Shown here: one piece after another, positions 13,719 through 22,425 of the stretch | Numbering within the stretch: the first letter of the stretch is position 1 | How the letters are laid out: each line of letters starts with the position of its first letter | Made by a program: the position numbers and the translations under genes | Origin: Arhodomonas aquaeolei DSM 8974 | GTDB taxonomy: Bacteria; Pseudomonadota; Gammaproteobacteria; Nitrococcales; Nitrococcaceae | Length of the DNA: 64,000 nt | NCBI RefSeq assembly: GCF_000374645.1 | Contig: NZ_KB894801.1 | Coordinates: forward strand, 186,001 to 250,000 | Direction: 5' to 3' | The notes under the pieces: generated by a model | What the model was told of the DNA's origin: nothing | Database searches by the model: none | What the model saw: only the letters and a program-made list of their open reading frames with translations

Positions 13719-14249
13719 ATGGCCAGCAGACCCAGTGAGGACGGCATCATTCTGAGACAGCCGGCGATCGCCGATGGTGGCGGCATGTGGCGGGTTGTCC
13801 GTGACGCCGGGGTGCTCGACGAGAACTCCAGCTACCTGTACCTGCTCATGGCCCGCGACTTCTCGGAGACCTGCGTGGTCGCGGAGCGCGACGGCCGCAC
13901 GATTGGCTTCGTCACCGGCTACCGCCGGCCACAGCGCCCGGACACCGCGTTCCTCTGGCAGGTGGGGCTGCTGCCCGAGGCTCAGGGCCTGGGTCTCGGC
14001 AAGCGCCTGGTCGCCGCCTTCCTGCGCGCCCCCGGGTGTCAGGGGGCAACCCGGCTGGAGACCACCATCACGCCGGATAACGCCGCATCGCGGGCGCTGT
14101 TCCGCGCCGTGGCCCGGGACCTGGGTGCCGAATGCGCCGTCAGCCCGTGCTTCACCGCCGCGGACTTCCCCGAGGCCGGGCATGATGACGAGGAACTCTT
14201 CTCTATCGGCCCGTTCACGGCGGACGCGCCGAACACACTCAACTACTAG
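13719..14249 (+). CDS. ectA: L-2,4-diaminobutyric acid acetyltransferase EctA
   Basis: EctA acetylates L-2,4-diaminobutyrate with acetyl-CoA, the second step of ectoine synthesis after EctB. The 176-aa product is a GNAT fold with the acetyl-CoA loop QGLGLGK at residues 89-95. It also has the family-typical start (RQPAIADGGGMWRVVRDAGVLDENS, split in the middle by a short turn) and the conserved TPDNA-like segment (TITPDNAASRALF). The ATG at 13719 follows GCGAGGAG (13705-13712). It is the first gene of ectA-ectB-ectC, 20 bp ahead of ectB. Confidence 0.96.
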   Translation: MASRPSEDGIILRQPAIADGGGMWRVVRDAGVLDENSSYLYLLMARDFSETCVVAERDGRTIGFVTGYRRPQRPDTAFLWQVGLLPEAQGLGLGKRLVAAFLRAPGCQGATRLETTITPDNAASRALFRAVARDLGAECAVSPCFTAADFPEAGHDDEELFSIGPFTADAPNTLNY

Positions 14250-14269
14250 ATCCAGAGAGGGAATCAGCC

Positions 14270-15544
14270 ATGGATTACATGGAGGCGATCAACCGGTACG
14301 AGTCCGAGGTGCGCAGCTACGTGCGCAGCTTCCCCACGGTCTTCGAGAAGGCGCGGGGCTCGTATCTCTACAACACCGAGGGGACCGCCTACCTGGACTT
14401 CTTCGCCGGGGCGAGCGTGATGAACTACGGTCACAATCACCCCGACATCAAGAAGGCCCTCACCGACTACATGGCGGATGACAACATCATCCACAGCCTG
14501 GACATGGCGAGCGTGGCGCGGGCGCAGTTCCTGCAGGCCTACCACGACATCATCCTCGCCCCGCGTGGCATGAACCACCGTATCCAGCTGCCCGGCCCGA
14601 CCGGCACCAACGCGGTGGAGAGCGCCCTGAAGATCGCGCGCAAGGCCAAGGGCCGCGAGGGATTCGTGGCGTTCACCAACGCCTTCCACGGCATGACCCT
14701 CGGTGCACTGTCGGTCACGGGTAACCAGTTCAAGCGCGACGGCGCCGGGGTGCCGCTGCTCAACACCGCCTCGATGCCGTACGACAGCTACTTCGGCGAC
14801 GAATTCGACACCATCGACTACTTCGAGAAGATGTTGGCCGACGGCGGCAGCGGTGTCGGCATCCCCGCCGGCGTGATCGTCGAGACGGTGCAGGCCGAGG
14901 GCGGCGTGCGCGTGGCGAGCGGCGAGTGGCTGCGCAAGCTGCAGGACCTGTGCCGCGAGCACGACATGCTGTTCATCATCGACGATATTCAGACCGGAAA
15001 CGGGCGCACCGGCAACTACTTCTCCTTCGAGGAGTTCGATCTCGATCCGGACGTCGTCACCGTCTCCAAGTCCCTGTCCGGTTTCGGCATGCCGCTGTCC
15101 ATCGTACTGGTCAAACCGGAATTCGATATCTGGGAGCCCGGCGAGCACAACGGCACCTTCCGCGGCTTCAACCCCGCACTGGTCACCGCGCGCCGCACCC
15201 TGGAACTGTTCTGGCAGGACGACGCCTTCGCCGGCGAGGTCAAGCGCAAGGGCGAGAAGATCCGCGAGTGGCTGCAGGGCCTCGCCGCGCGCCACCCGCA
15301 GGCCAAGGGCGAGGTCCGCGGCCGCGGCATGATGCAGGCGGTGGAGTTCGAGAATCAGGAGCTCGCCGGCAAGGTCTCCGAGAAGGCCTTCGGCCACCGA
15401 CTGATCATCGAGACCGCCGGTCCGAACGACGAGGTGCTCAAGCTCCTGCCGCCGCTGACCATCGAGGACGAGGTTCTCGACCAGGGCCTGGAGATCATCG
15501 AAAGGGCCCTCACCGAGGCCATGGCCGAACTCGGTATTGCGTGA
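14270..15544 (+). CDS. ectB: Diaminobutyrate--2-oxoglutarate transaminase EctB
   Basis: EctB is a class III PLP aminotransferase that converts aspartate 4-semialdehyde and glutamate to diaminobutyrate and 2-oxoglutarate, the entry step to ectoine. The 424-aa length is normal. The PLP lysine is K267 in TVSKSLSG. The aspartate that contacts the pyridine nitrogen lies in FIIDDIQTGNGRTG, and the cofactor phosphate site is near GPTGTNAVESALK. The ATG at 14270 has AGAGAGGGA just upstream. Its substrate comes from Asd, which is also encoded in this window (49302-50417). A hairpin pair separates it from ectC. Confidence 0.97.
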   Translation: MDYMEAINRYESEVRSYVRSFPTVFEKARGSYLYNTEGTAYLDFFAGASVMNYGHNHPDIKKALTDYMADDNIIHSLDMASVARAQFLQAYHDIILAPRGMNHRIQLPGPTGTNAVESALKIARKAKGREGFVAFTNAFHGMTLGALSVTGNQFKRDGAGVPLLNTASMPYDSYFGDEFDTIDYFEKMLADGGSGVGIPAGVIVETVQAEGGVRVASGEWLRKLQDLCREHDMLFIIDDIQTGNGRTGNYFSFEEFDLDPDVVTVSKSLSGFGMPLSIVLVKPEFDIWEPGEHNGTFRGFNPALVTARRTLELFWQDDAFAGEVKRKGEKIREWLQGLAARHPQAKGEVRGRGMMQAVEFENQELAGKVSEKAFGHRLIIETAGPNDEVLKLLPPLTIEDEVLDQGLEIIERALTEAMAELGIA

Positions 15545-15571
15545 GCCGTGTCGCGGCATGAATAATCGTTA

Positions 15572-15598
15572 GCGTCCCATCCGGTTCCGGATGGGCGC
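15572..15598 (+). repeat. Perfect inverted repeat in the ectB-ectC spacer
   Basis: CCCATCCGG (15576-15584) and CCGGATGGG (15587-15595) form a perfect dyad. Outer arms GCG and CGC extend it after one unpaired T. It begins 27 nt after the ectB stop and can fold in mRNA as a stable stem, possibly a 3' stabiliser of ectAB message or an operator-like site. Confidence 0.55.
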
Positions 15599-15612
15599 TG
15601 CGACCACGCCCG

Positions 15613-15641
15613 AGGGGCGGCCTCCCGCCCCTTTCGCTTTT
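15613..15641 (+). terminator. Intrinsic-terminator-like hairpin between ectB and ectC
   Basis: Stem AGGGGCGG (15613-15620) pairs perfectly with CCGCCCCT (15625-15632) around a CCTC loop. It is followed by TTCGCTTTT (15633-15641). It stops just short of the ectC ribosome site AAGGAGA (15643-15649). It could partly terminate readthrough from ectAB, or act as a processing and stability element that alters the EctC:EctAB ratio. Confidence 0.5.
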
Positions 15642-15656
15642 CAAGGAGACCAGCGG

Positions 15657-16046
15657 ATGAAGATCGTCAGGCTCGAAGAGATCATCGGGACCGACCGCGA
15701 CGTGGAGGGTCCGGACTGGAAGAGCCGCCGCCTGCTGCTGAAGAAGGACGGCATGGGTTTTTCCTTCCACGAAACCATCATCCCGGCCGGGACCGAACAC
15801 ACGTTCTGGTACAAGAACCACCTCGAGGCGGTGTATTGCGTGGCCGGTAACGGCACCATCGAGGACCTGGCCACCGGTGAGGTTCACGAGATCCGGGACG
15901 GCACGCTCTACGCCCTGGACAAGCATGACCGGCACGTGCTGCGCGGCGGCACAGAAGACATGCGCCTGGTCTGTGCCTTCAACCCACCGGTCACCGGCCG
16001 CGAGGTTCACGACGAGGACGGCTCGTACACCCTCGTCGAGGACTGA
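15657..16046 (+). CDS. ectC: L-ectoine synthase EctC
   Basis: EctC closes N-gamma-acetyl-diaminobutyrate to ectoine, losing water. From ATG 15657 the product is 129 aa, the usual family size. The frame runs open to 15591, but those 22 residues overlap the hairpin and have no ribosome site, whereas AAGGAGA lies 7 nt before 15657. It is a cupin fold with the metal ligands of characterised EctC proteins at the expected positions: E57 (LEAVY), Y85 (GTLYAL) and H93 (HDRHVL). It is the last gene of ectABC and is followed by a strong hairpin. ectD lies 303 bp further on. Confidence 0.96.
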   Translation: MKIVRLEEIIGTDRDVEGPDWKSRRLLLKKDGMGFSFHETIIPAGTEHTFWYKNHLEAVYCVAGNGTIEDLATGEVHEIRDGTLYALDKHDRHVLRGGTEDMRLVCAFNPPVTGREVHDEDGSYTLVED

Positions 16047-16349
16047 CCCCGTCCCGGGCGCCCGGGTTGACGCCCGGGCGCCTGCATTCGTAACTTTCCC
16101 ACCACAACACAGGGTCTCCCCGCTGCAGGGGACGCCGGTGTTTCCTTTGCACGTCCGACCTTCCGGTGCCACCAGCACCGGTGCCCCGCATGGACGTGCC
16201 GGATAGTACGCACGGCATGTGCCGGTGCCGGGGCTCCGCCCGGCCCCGCGCCACGAGCCCGGCGACTGGCATGCACGGGTCGCGTGGCAGCGTTCGCTGC
16301 GCGCAGCAGGGTTCTTTCCGTATCGCTGGCGATTCAGGGAGGTGCCGAC
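16047..16349. other. Intergenic region ectC-ectD
   Basis: This 303-bp stretch holds the ectC hairpin (16057-16082) and then about 250 bp with no gene. The spacing suggests that ectD has its own promoter, which would allow separate control of hydroxyectoine formation. No clear -35/-10 pair could be singled out in the GC-rich part. Confidence 0.5.
16057..16082 (+). terminator. Hairpin downstream of ectC
   Basis: A 10-bp perfect GC stem (GGCGCCCGGG at 16057-16066 with CCCGGGCGCC at 16073-16082) lies 10 nt after the ectC stop. The T-run is missing, so it may be a weak or Rho-assisted terminator, or an mRNA 3' stabiliser. Confidence 0.5.
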
Positions 16350-17258
16350 ATGCTGAACAGCAAGGATCTCTATCCCACCCGCACCGAGGAACCCGTGGGC
16401 ATGATTCCGCGGCTCGACCCGGTGATCCATTCGGACGAGCACGGCCACTGGTCGGGCCCGCTGACCGACGAGGAGCTCCGAGGCTTCGAGCGCGACGGCT
16501 ATCTCTTCTTCGACGGGCTCTTCCCGCCGGAGGAAGTCGAAGCTTTCCGCGAGGAGCTGCGCCGCCTGGAGGCCGATCCAGATCTGAATGACTGGGACGG
16601 CATGATCCGCGAGCCCGAGAGCAACGAGGTGCGCTCGGTCTTCGGCATTCACCGCGCAGACATCTCCGACCGGTTCAACCGCCTGGCCCGGGACCCGCGC
16701 CTGCTCGACCGCGTCCGCCAGCTCCTGGCGAGCGAGGTCTACATCCACCAGTCCCGCATCAACTACAAGCCCGGCTTCCGTGGCACGGGCTTCAACTGGC
16801 ACTCGGACTTCGAAACCTGGCACGCCGAGGACGGCATGCCGCGGATGCGGGCCGTGAGCTGCTCGATCATCCTCACCGACAATCACGCCCTCAATGGGCC
16901 GCTAATGCTCATCCCCGGCTCGCACAAACACTTCGTCTCCTGCGTGGGGGCCACACCGGAAGACAACTACAGGCGTTCGCTCAAGGTCCAGGAGTTCGGC
17001 GTGCCCGACGAGGACGCGATCCGCACCCTCGCGCGGGAACGCGGTATCGACGCAGCCACCGGCCCGGCGGGCTCGCTGTTGATCTTTGAGTGCAATACCC
17101 TGCACGCCTCCAACGCCAATATGTCGCCGGACCCGCGCAGCAACGTGTTCTTCGTCTACAACAGCGTGCGCAACCGCCCGCAGCAGCCCTACGGCGCCCC
17201 CGGGGTGCGGCCCGCGTTCCTCGGCGAACGCGAGGACTTCACACCGCTGGAACGATAA
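16350..17258 (+). CDS. ectD: Ectoine hydroxylase EctD
   Basis: EctD is an Fe(II)/2-oxoglutarate dioxygenase that converts ectoine to 5S-hydroxyectoine. From ATG 16350 the product is 302 aa. CAGGGAGGTG (16336-16344) supports this start over the ATG at 16284. The family signature FNWHSDFETWHAEDGMP supplies two iron ligands, H151 and D153. The third is H252 in TLHASNAN. Their spacing matches characterised EctD enzymes. PldA-like or generic phytanoyl-CoA dioxygenases lack this signature, so the assignment is firm. It follows ectC at a distance and ends 18 bp from the convergent hslR. Confidence 0.96.
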   Translation: MLNSKDLYPTRTEEPVGMIPRLDPVIHSDEHGHWSGPLTDEELRGFERDGYLFFDGLFPPEEVEAFREELRRLEADPDLNDWDGMIREPESNEVRSVFGIHRADISDRFNRLARDPRLLDRVRQLLASEVYIHQSRINYKPGFRGTGFNWHSDFETWHAEDGMPRMRAVSCSIILTDNHALNGPLMLIPGSHKHFVSCVGATPEDNYRRSLKVQEFGVPDEDAIRTLARERGIDAATGPAGSLLIFECNTLHASNANMSPDPRSNVFFVYNSVRNRPQQPYGAPGVRPAFLGEREDFTPLER

Positions 17259-17276
17259 CGCGGCGCGACCGCCCCG

Positions 17277-17681
17277 TCAGCCGCCGCCGCGCTTGAACGC
17301 CGCAAGTTCGCGGCGGTTGCGCCGGTCCGGGCGATGATCGGGCCGCGGCGTCGCCGCGGCCACCGCGCGCCGTTCCACGCGCACTGCCTCGCGCCGTTCG
17401 ATGCTTTCCCCGGTTTCGGTGTAGAGGGTCTGCGCTTCGGTAGCCGGACCGCGTTTGTCCGAGAGATCGTCGACCGTGACCTCGAAGGTCACGGGCCCCT
17501 TGGTGATCGCGAGCCGCTGGCCGACGCGTACGTCGCGGGCGGGCTTCGCCCGCACCCCGTCCACCTCGACCTTGCCACCCTTGACCGCCTCTGCCGCGAG
17601 GCGCCGTGTCTTGAAAAATCGCGCCGCCCATAGCCACTTGTCCAGGCGCACGCCGTCCGCGTTGCGGGACCCATCGGTCAT
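17277..17681 (-). CDS. hslR: Ribosome-associated heat shock protein Hsp15 (HslR)
   Basis: Hsp15 binds free 50S subunits that carry a stalled nascent chain and helps recycle them. The 134-aa product has an N-terminal S4 RNA-binding domain (VRLDKWLWAARFFKTRRLA, then GGKVEVDG and AKPARDVRVGQRL). A highly basic, arginine-rich C-terminal extension follows (residues ~95-134). The domain order and length match E. coli HslR. It is convergent with ectD. The hairpin 17706-17731 separates it from the CBS gene upstream. Confidence 0.9.
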   Translation of the reverse strand: MTDGSRNADGVRLDKWLWAARFFKTRRLAAEAVKGGKVEVDGVRAKPARDVRVGQRLAITKGPVTFEVTVDDLSDKRGPATEAQTLYTETGESIERREAVRVERRAVAAATPRPDHRPDRRNRRELAAFKRGGG

Positions 17682-17705
17682 GCCGCGTCTCCCCGGCCGC
17701 CGTCC

Positions 17706-17731
17706 ACGGCCGCCGCCGGGGCGGCGGCCGT
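17706..17731 (-). terminator. GC hairpin after the CBS-domain gene
   Basis: A 12-bp perfect stem (ACGGCCGCCGCC at 17706-17717 with GGCGGCGGCCGT at 17720-17731) lies just downstream of the CBS gene stop on the minus strand. It has no T-run, so intrinsic termination is uncertain. Confidence 0.45.
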
Positions 17732-17741
17732 GCGACCGGCC

Positions 17742-18182
17742 TCAGTAACTGCCTGCAATATATCCGGTAAGATGCTGAATTTCCGTGTCACGATCCGCCA
17801 TGACCGCCGCTGTGAGGTCGCGTATGGAGATCATCCCGAGCAGCTGGCCACCCTCCATCACCGGCAAGTGCCGGCAGGCACGCTCGTTGACCATCGTCAG
17901 TGCCTCCTCGACGGAGGTGTCGGGCTCGATGTAGAAGACCTTGCGGGTCATCACCTGTTCGATAGGCGTACGGTCGTAGTCCAGGCGGCCGTCGATAACC
18001 CGGCGGAGGACGTCACGCTCGGTGAAAATACCGAGCAGCGCCTGCTCCGGGTCGACGACCAGTACCGCACCGATGTTGTGCCGGTTCATCATCTGCACGG
18101 CATCCGCCACCGAGGCGTCGGGACCGAGCACGTACATCTGAGAGCTCTTGCGATCGAGGATCCTGCGTACCGGTTGCCGCAT
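17742..18182 (-). CDS. CBS-pair domain protein
   Basis: This 146-aa protein is essentially a tandem CBS pair, a module that binds adenosyl nucleotides and senses energy status. Motifs of the two repeats are visible: VLGPDASVADAVQMM then GAVLVVDPEQALLGIFTERDVLRRVI, and YIEPDTSVEEALTMV then LPVMEGGQLLGMISIRDLTAAVM. No effector domain is attached, so it probably works through a partner or as a stand-alone sensor. The N-terminus (MRQPVRRILDRKSSQMYV) is typical of such proteins. It is a single gene with a hairpin after it. Confidence 0.88.
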   Translation of the reverse strand: MRQPVRRILDRKSSQMYVLGPDASVADAVQMMNRHNIGAVLVVDPEQALLGIFTERDVLRRVIDGRLDYDRTPIEQVMTRKVFYIEPDTSVEEALTMVNERACRHLPVMEGGQLLGMISIRDLTAAVMADRDTEIQHLTGYIAGSY

Positions 18183-18280
18183 GGCCGTTCCCTCCTCCAG
18201 GGCAGATCCGTTCCCTTCATTTCCGGTTTTATACCCGAAGAACCGCTTTGGGAAGGCACGCGAGGCGGCCGCGAAGTCCG

Positions 18281-18760
18281 TTAATCGAGGCGTTCGTCGG
18301 CCACCACGATGCCGTCCTCGTCCGCGTACAGCCAGTCCTCCGGACGGATGGTCACCCCCGCGAAACTCACGGGGATACCGCGCTCCCCTTCACCGCGTTT
18401 TTCACTGCGCCGCGGGTGAACGTTCAACGCCTTTACCCCGATATCCAGTCCGCCGATCTCGCCGGAATCGCGGATACAGCCGTAGACCACGATACCGCTC
18501 CAGCCGTTGTCCCGCGCCATCGCGGCGAGGTTGTCGCCAAGCAGCGCACAGCGCAGCGAGCCGCCGCCGTCGACCACCAGCACCCGCCCCTCCCCGGGCT
18601 CGGAGAGCGCATCCCGCACGAACGAGTTGTCCTCGAACACCTTGACCGTCAGGACCGGTCCGGAGAAACTCCGGCGACCGCCGTAGTCCGAGAAGATCGG
18701 CGTGAGGATGCGAAGACGTCCCTCGTGGGCATCGCACAGATCGGTGGTCGGCGTTGTCAT
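18281..18760 (-). CDS. rraA: RraA-family protein (RNase E regulator / HMG aldolase family)
   Basis: From ATG 18760 the product is 159 aa, the size of RraA, which binds RNase E and restrains RNA decay. Family segments include TTDLCDAHEG, FSGPVLTVKVFEDNS, GRVLVVDGGGSLRCALLGDNLA and GWSGIVVYGCIRD. The same fold includes 4-hydroxy-4-methyl-2-oxoglutarate aldolases, and the conserved GDNLA...R-D residues are shared, so enzyme activity cannot be ruled out by reading alone. The open frame upstream to 18871 lacks family similarity and was not used. It is divergent from lpxH. Confidence 0.85.
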   Translation of the reverse strand: MTTPTTDLCDAHEGRLRILTPIFSDYGGRRSFSGPVLTVKVFEDNSFVRDALSEPGEGRVLVVDGGGSLRCALLGDNLAAMARDNGWSGIVVYGCIRDSGEIGGLDIGVKALNVHPRRSEKRGEGERGIPVSFAGVTIRPEDWLYADEDGIVVADERLD

Positions 18761-18883
18761 TCCGTGTTCTCCGTGTGTGTCCGTCGGCGACGGCTGCCAA
18801 GTTAACCAGCCGCCAACGCGGAGACAAGAGAACCGGTCACGCGCCAGTACCCACGCGGTCGAAACCGGCAACAGAGGTCAAGC

Positions 18884-19639
18884 ATGACGCGGCCACAGCA
18901 CGACAGTCACGACGCGCCCATCCTGTTCATCTCCGATCTGCACCTGGATCCCGCACGGCCGGCAATCGTGCGCCTGTTCCTGGACTTCCTCGCGGGGGAG
19001 GCGCGCAACGCCGGGGCCCTCTACATCCTTGGCGACCTGTTCGAGGCCTGGATCGGGGATGACGCGGTCAGCGCCGACGAGCCGGTCATCGCGGCGATGC
19101 GCGCCCTGGTGGAACACCGCGTGCCAGTGCGGGTGATGCGCGGGAATCGTGACTTCCTCCTGGGCGAGACGTTCGCACGCATGACCGGTGCCGGAATGCT
19201 CGCAGACCCCTGCACGATCGAGATCGACGGCGAGCCGGTGCTCCTCGCCCATGGCGACGCCCTGTGCACGGATGACGCGGATTATCAGCGTTTCCGCGCC
19301 ATGGTCCGCGACCCAGAGTGGCAACGGCAGTTCCTCGCCCGCTCCATCGATGAGCGCAAGACCTACGCCGCGGAGGCGCGCTCGCAGAGCAGCGAGCGCA
19401 ACCAGCGCCTCGACGACACCATCATGGATGTCAACGACGCCGCCGTGGCCGCGACCATGCGGGATCATGGCGTACAGCGGCTGGTCCACGGCCATACTCA
19501 CCGGCCGGCAGTGCACCGCTTCGAGCTCGACGGCGCCCCTGCCGAACGCATCGTGCTCGGCGACTGGTTCGACCAGGGCAGCGTATTGCGCTGGCACCGG
19601 GGCGAGTACGCGCTAAGCGGGCTGCCCCTCAGCGAGTGA
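18884..19639 (+). CDS. lpxH: UDP-2,3-diacylglucosamine diphosphatase LpxH
   Basis: LpxH hydrolyses UDP-2,3-diacylglucosamine to lipid X and UMP at the inner membrane, step four of lipid A synthesis. The 251-aa calcineurin-like phosphoesterase shows all metal ligands: D18 and H20 (SDLHLD), D51 (GDLFEAWIGDD), N88 (RGNRD), H123 (LAHGD), and H202 and H204 (VHGHTH). These are offset by about +7 to +10 from E. coli. The C-terminal 27 bp overlap the convergent DUF349 gene. Confidence 0.95.
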   Translation: MTRPQHDSHDAPILFISDLHLDPARPAIVRLFLDFLAGEARNAGALYILGDLFEAWIGDDAVSADEPVIAAMRALVEHRVPVRVMRGNRDFLLGETFARMTGAGMLADPCTIEIDGEPVLLAHGDALCTDDADYQRFRAMVRDPEWQRQFLARSIDERKTYAAEARSQSSERNQRLDDTIMDVNDAAVAATMRDHGVQRLVHGHTHRPAVHRFELDGAPAERIVLGDWFDQGSVLRWHRGEYALSGLPLSE

Positions 19640-22363
19640 CCTGACCGCGGCCTCCGCCGCCCGGCGGAAGCGGGCCTGGAGCGCGGGATCCGTCGCCGGG
19701 CGCGCATACCACTCGGCGACCAGCGCCCAGATCCGCGCCTCTCGCGGACGCTCGTCCGTCCCCGCCCCGAAGCCGTCGGAGAGCCGCTCCACCTGGAGCT
19801 CCATGCGCCGGCGCCGATCCGCTTCCGGCGACCCCAGCCCCGCCAGGATCTCCATGCGCAGACACAGGTCACGCTGGGACGGGTCGTCGTGGGGTGCCGG
19901 CGGCTGCGGGGCCAGACGCCCGGCCACCGCCTCGCGCAACGGCTCCAGCAGCGGTTCGTCCTCCGGTAGTCCTTCCAGGGCGTCAGTGTGCCCGGTACCA
20001 TCCAGGACCGCCTCAAGCCGCGGCAGCAACGCAACGCGCGCCTGCGCCCGCTGCTCGCCGGCGAGGGCGTCGAGCGTCGCACAGGCCCGCTCGAAGCGGC
20101 GTCGCACACCGTGACCGCGACGGCTGTCCGGAAGACCGGCGGCCTCCAGCCGCGCGCGGGCATCCGCCACGGCGGCCGCGATTTCTCCGTCGGCGGGCCG
20201 CTCTCCCCCTTCGGACGGGATCAGTGCCTCCACCGCCTCGCAGACGCGCTCCCCCTGGGCAATCCGGTCGTCACCTTCCGCACGGCGCGTGCGGCGCGCG
20301 GCGTCCCGCCGCTCGAAGATCCGGTCACACGCGGCACGAAAGGCCCGCCAGAGCGCGCGCTCGTCCTTCGGCCGTGCCGATTCCGAGGCCTTCCACCGTT
20401 CCTGGAGGGCCTTGGCGTGCTCAGCGGCACGCTCGGGATCATCCGCCTCGGCCAAGGCTTCCGCCTCCGCGACGAGTGCCGTCTTCGCCTCGCGGGCCTG
20501 CTCGCGCCGCGCATCGATCCGCTCGGAGAGCGTGTTCATCAATCCCTCGAAACGGCGGGTCAGACCGCGGGTACCGCGGCGATCCACGGGCGCGAAGCCC
20601 CGCCAGTCATCACGGGCCGTTCGGCGGATCCGTTCCAGCTCCGCGAGTGCCAGCGTGTCCGTGTCGGTCTCGTCGAGGAACCGTTCGAGCTGGCCGCACA
20701 CCGTCTGCCGGCCTTCACGATTGGCCTCACGCCGTGCCGCTTCGGCCTCCTGCCATTCCCGGCAACTCTCCCGCGCCTGCTCCGCGGCGGTCTGAAAGCG
20801 CTGCCACAGCGCACGTGTGCCGGCGGAATCGGATCCCCCAGTGGCCTTCCATTCCTCGAACAGCTCGCCTATACGGGCCAGGCGCGCCTCCGGCTCCAGG
20901 CCGTCACCCTGACCGAGGGCTTCCATTGCCTCGCACAGGCCTTCCTGCTTGGGCGCGACCGCGAAGTGGCGCCAGTCGCGCAGCTCGGCCAGACGTGCCC
21001 GGACCCTTGCGACCCGGCGGTCGCGGCCGGGATCCAGCGACCCCGGAACGTCCTCGAGTGCGCGGCGGACCTGCCCCACCGCCCGGCGCGAACGACGCAG
21101 TTCACCGGCGGACAACGCCTCGTCGGCGGCGTCCAGCGCCGCGTCCAGGGCCTCCAGCGCGGCCGAGCGTTCGTTGTCCGCGCGCTCGTCCTTACGCGCC
21201 TCGTCCGCCGCCTGCCGGCGTTCCCGGATCGCCCCGTGCAGCGCCGTCACCTCCGGAGGTGACGGCAGCTCTTCCGGCCAATTCAGCCGCTCAGCCAGCT
21301 CGGTGAGCGAATGGAGGTCGCCGCCTGGATCGGAGAGCCGCTCGGCCAGCGTTACGTAACGCCGGCCGGCCTCGAGCCACAGGCGTGCCCGCCGGGCCTC
21401 GTCGCCGTCAGCGTATCGTCCTTCCCCGACCGCCCGTTCCAGGCGGTTGAGCCGTTCCATGGACGGCGCACCCGCGGCCTCCAGCTCCGCCATCACCTCG
21501 CCGGCACCCACCGCTGCCGGCGCGTTCGCCGCGGCCCCGGCAGGAGGCGCTTCCGCGTCGCCGGCGGCCGCCTCACGGCCCGCCCGCTCAAGCGCTTCGC
21601 CGATCGCCGCCCACGCCCGCTCAAAGCGCTCAATCAGATCGGGGACATCAAGCGGCGGCAGTGCGTCATAGCGGTTTCCGATACGCTCGCGCTCGGCGGC
21701 CGTTTCCCGTCCGGCCGGCACCTCGGCGAGCCCCTCCAGGCGCCGGCACAGGTCCTCCAGTACCGCGCGGGCATCCCGCTCGGCCTCCCGTGCCTCCATG
21801 ATTGCGTCCAGGCGCTGACGCGCCAGGCGCACTATGCGGCGGTCCAGCGCCCGGCCACGGTCGGCGATCTCACGGAGCGTGGGCTCGTCGTCGATCCGCT
21901 CCAGCGCCAGTTGGCGCAGGCGAGCGACCGGATCGTGGAGTGCCGCCTCCGCCAGCACGCCGGGGTCCGTCGTCCTTTCCAGGGCAAGACGCCGAAGACC
22001 TTCTTCACGCGCCCCGCGCGCCACGTGAGCGACGATCTGGGGATCCGCGCAGGCCTGCAGCGCGGACTCCCGGTGCGCCATGGACAGGGTGTCGCCCCCG
22101 GTCAGCAGCTGACAGTAGCGTGCCCGGGCGCATTCCCGCACCGGCGCCTCCGGGTCGCCATCAAGGGCGCGCTCGAGCAGCGCCAGGTCATCCAGTCGTC
22201 GCACCGCCGCGGCACGGACGCCCGCATCCGGATCGTCCTCCGCCAGACGGGCAAGCGTTCCGCCCTGTTCCTCATCCGCGATATCGAGCGCGATTACCGC
22301 CGCGCGGCGCACCTCCGGATCCCGGTGCGCCCAGCGGGGCCGTCGAAAGCGTTCAAACAGCAT
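19613..22363 (-). CDS. HEAT-repeat and DUF349 domain protein, 916 aa
   Basis: The N-terminal ~150 residues look like HEAT-type repeats (HRDPEVRRAAVIALDIAD, then DPDAGVRAAAVRRL and similar). The rest is a long, charged, helical and coiled-coil-rich region with repeated DUF349-type blocks. In these a conserved W is followed by aromatic/acid patterns, such as ELRDWRHFAVAPKQ, LFEEWKATGG, RALWQRF and DDWRGFAPVDRRGTRGL. DUF349 proteins occur in many Gammaproteobacteria. Their molecular role is not established as far as can be judged here. The composition is extremely Ala/Glu/Arg-rich. Its 3' end overlaps the convergent lpxH gene by 27 bp. Confidence 0.8.
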   Translation of the reverse strand: MLFERFRRPRWAHRDPEVRRAAVIALDIADEEQGGTLARLAEDDPDAGVRAAAVRRLDDLALLERALDGDPEAPVRECARARYCQLLTGGDTLSMAHRESALQACADPQIVAHVARGAREEGLRRLALERTTDPGVLAEAALHDPVARLRQLALERIDDEPTLREIADRGRALDRRIVRLARQRLDAIMEAREAERDARAVLEDLCRRLEGLAEVPAGRETAAERERIGNRYDALPPLDVPDLIERFERAWAAIGEALERAGREAAAGDAEAPPAGAAANAPAAVGAGEVMAELEAAGAPSMERLNRLERAVGEGRYADGDEARRARLWLEAGRRYVTLAERLSDPGGDLHSLTELAERLNWPEELPSPPEVTALHGAIRERRQAADEARKDERADNERSAALEALDAALDAADEALSAGELRRSRRAVGQVRRALEDVPGSLDPGRDRRVARVRARLAELRDWRHFAVAPKQEGLCEAMEALGQGDGLEPEARLARIGELFEEWKATGGSDSAGTRALWQRFQTAAEQARESCREWQEAEAARREANREGRQTVCGQLERFLDETDTDTLALAELERIRRTARDDWRGFAPVDRRGTRGLTRRFEGLMNTLSERIDARREQAREAKTALVAEAEALAEADDPERAAEHAKALQERWKASESARPKDERALWRAFRAACDRIFERRDAARRTRRAEGDDRIAQGERVCEAVEALIPSEGGERPADGEIAAAVADARARLEAAGLPDSRRGHGVRRRFERACATLDALAGEQRAQARVALLPRLEAVLDGTGHTDALEGLPEDEPLLEPLREAVAGRLAPQPPAPHDDPSQRDLCLRMEILAGLGSPEADRRRRMELQVERLSDGFGAGTDERPREARIWALVAEWYARPATDPALQARFRRAAEAAVRSLAEGQPA

Positions 22364-22425
22364 GCCGTCTCCTGTATTGCTGCGTCACAGCGCCGCCCCG
22401 TCATCCCCCGGCAGCCGGTCCGCAC

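Noticed and set aside
15591-15656. A longer start for ectC
   Set aside because: These 22 codons coincide with the terminator-like hairpin, and EctC proteins start with the MKIVRLEE-type sequence found at 15657.
16284-16349. A longer start for ectD
   Set aside because: No ribosome site in front of it, while CAGGGAGGTG precedes ATG 16350 and the EctD family N-terminus begins there.
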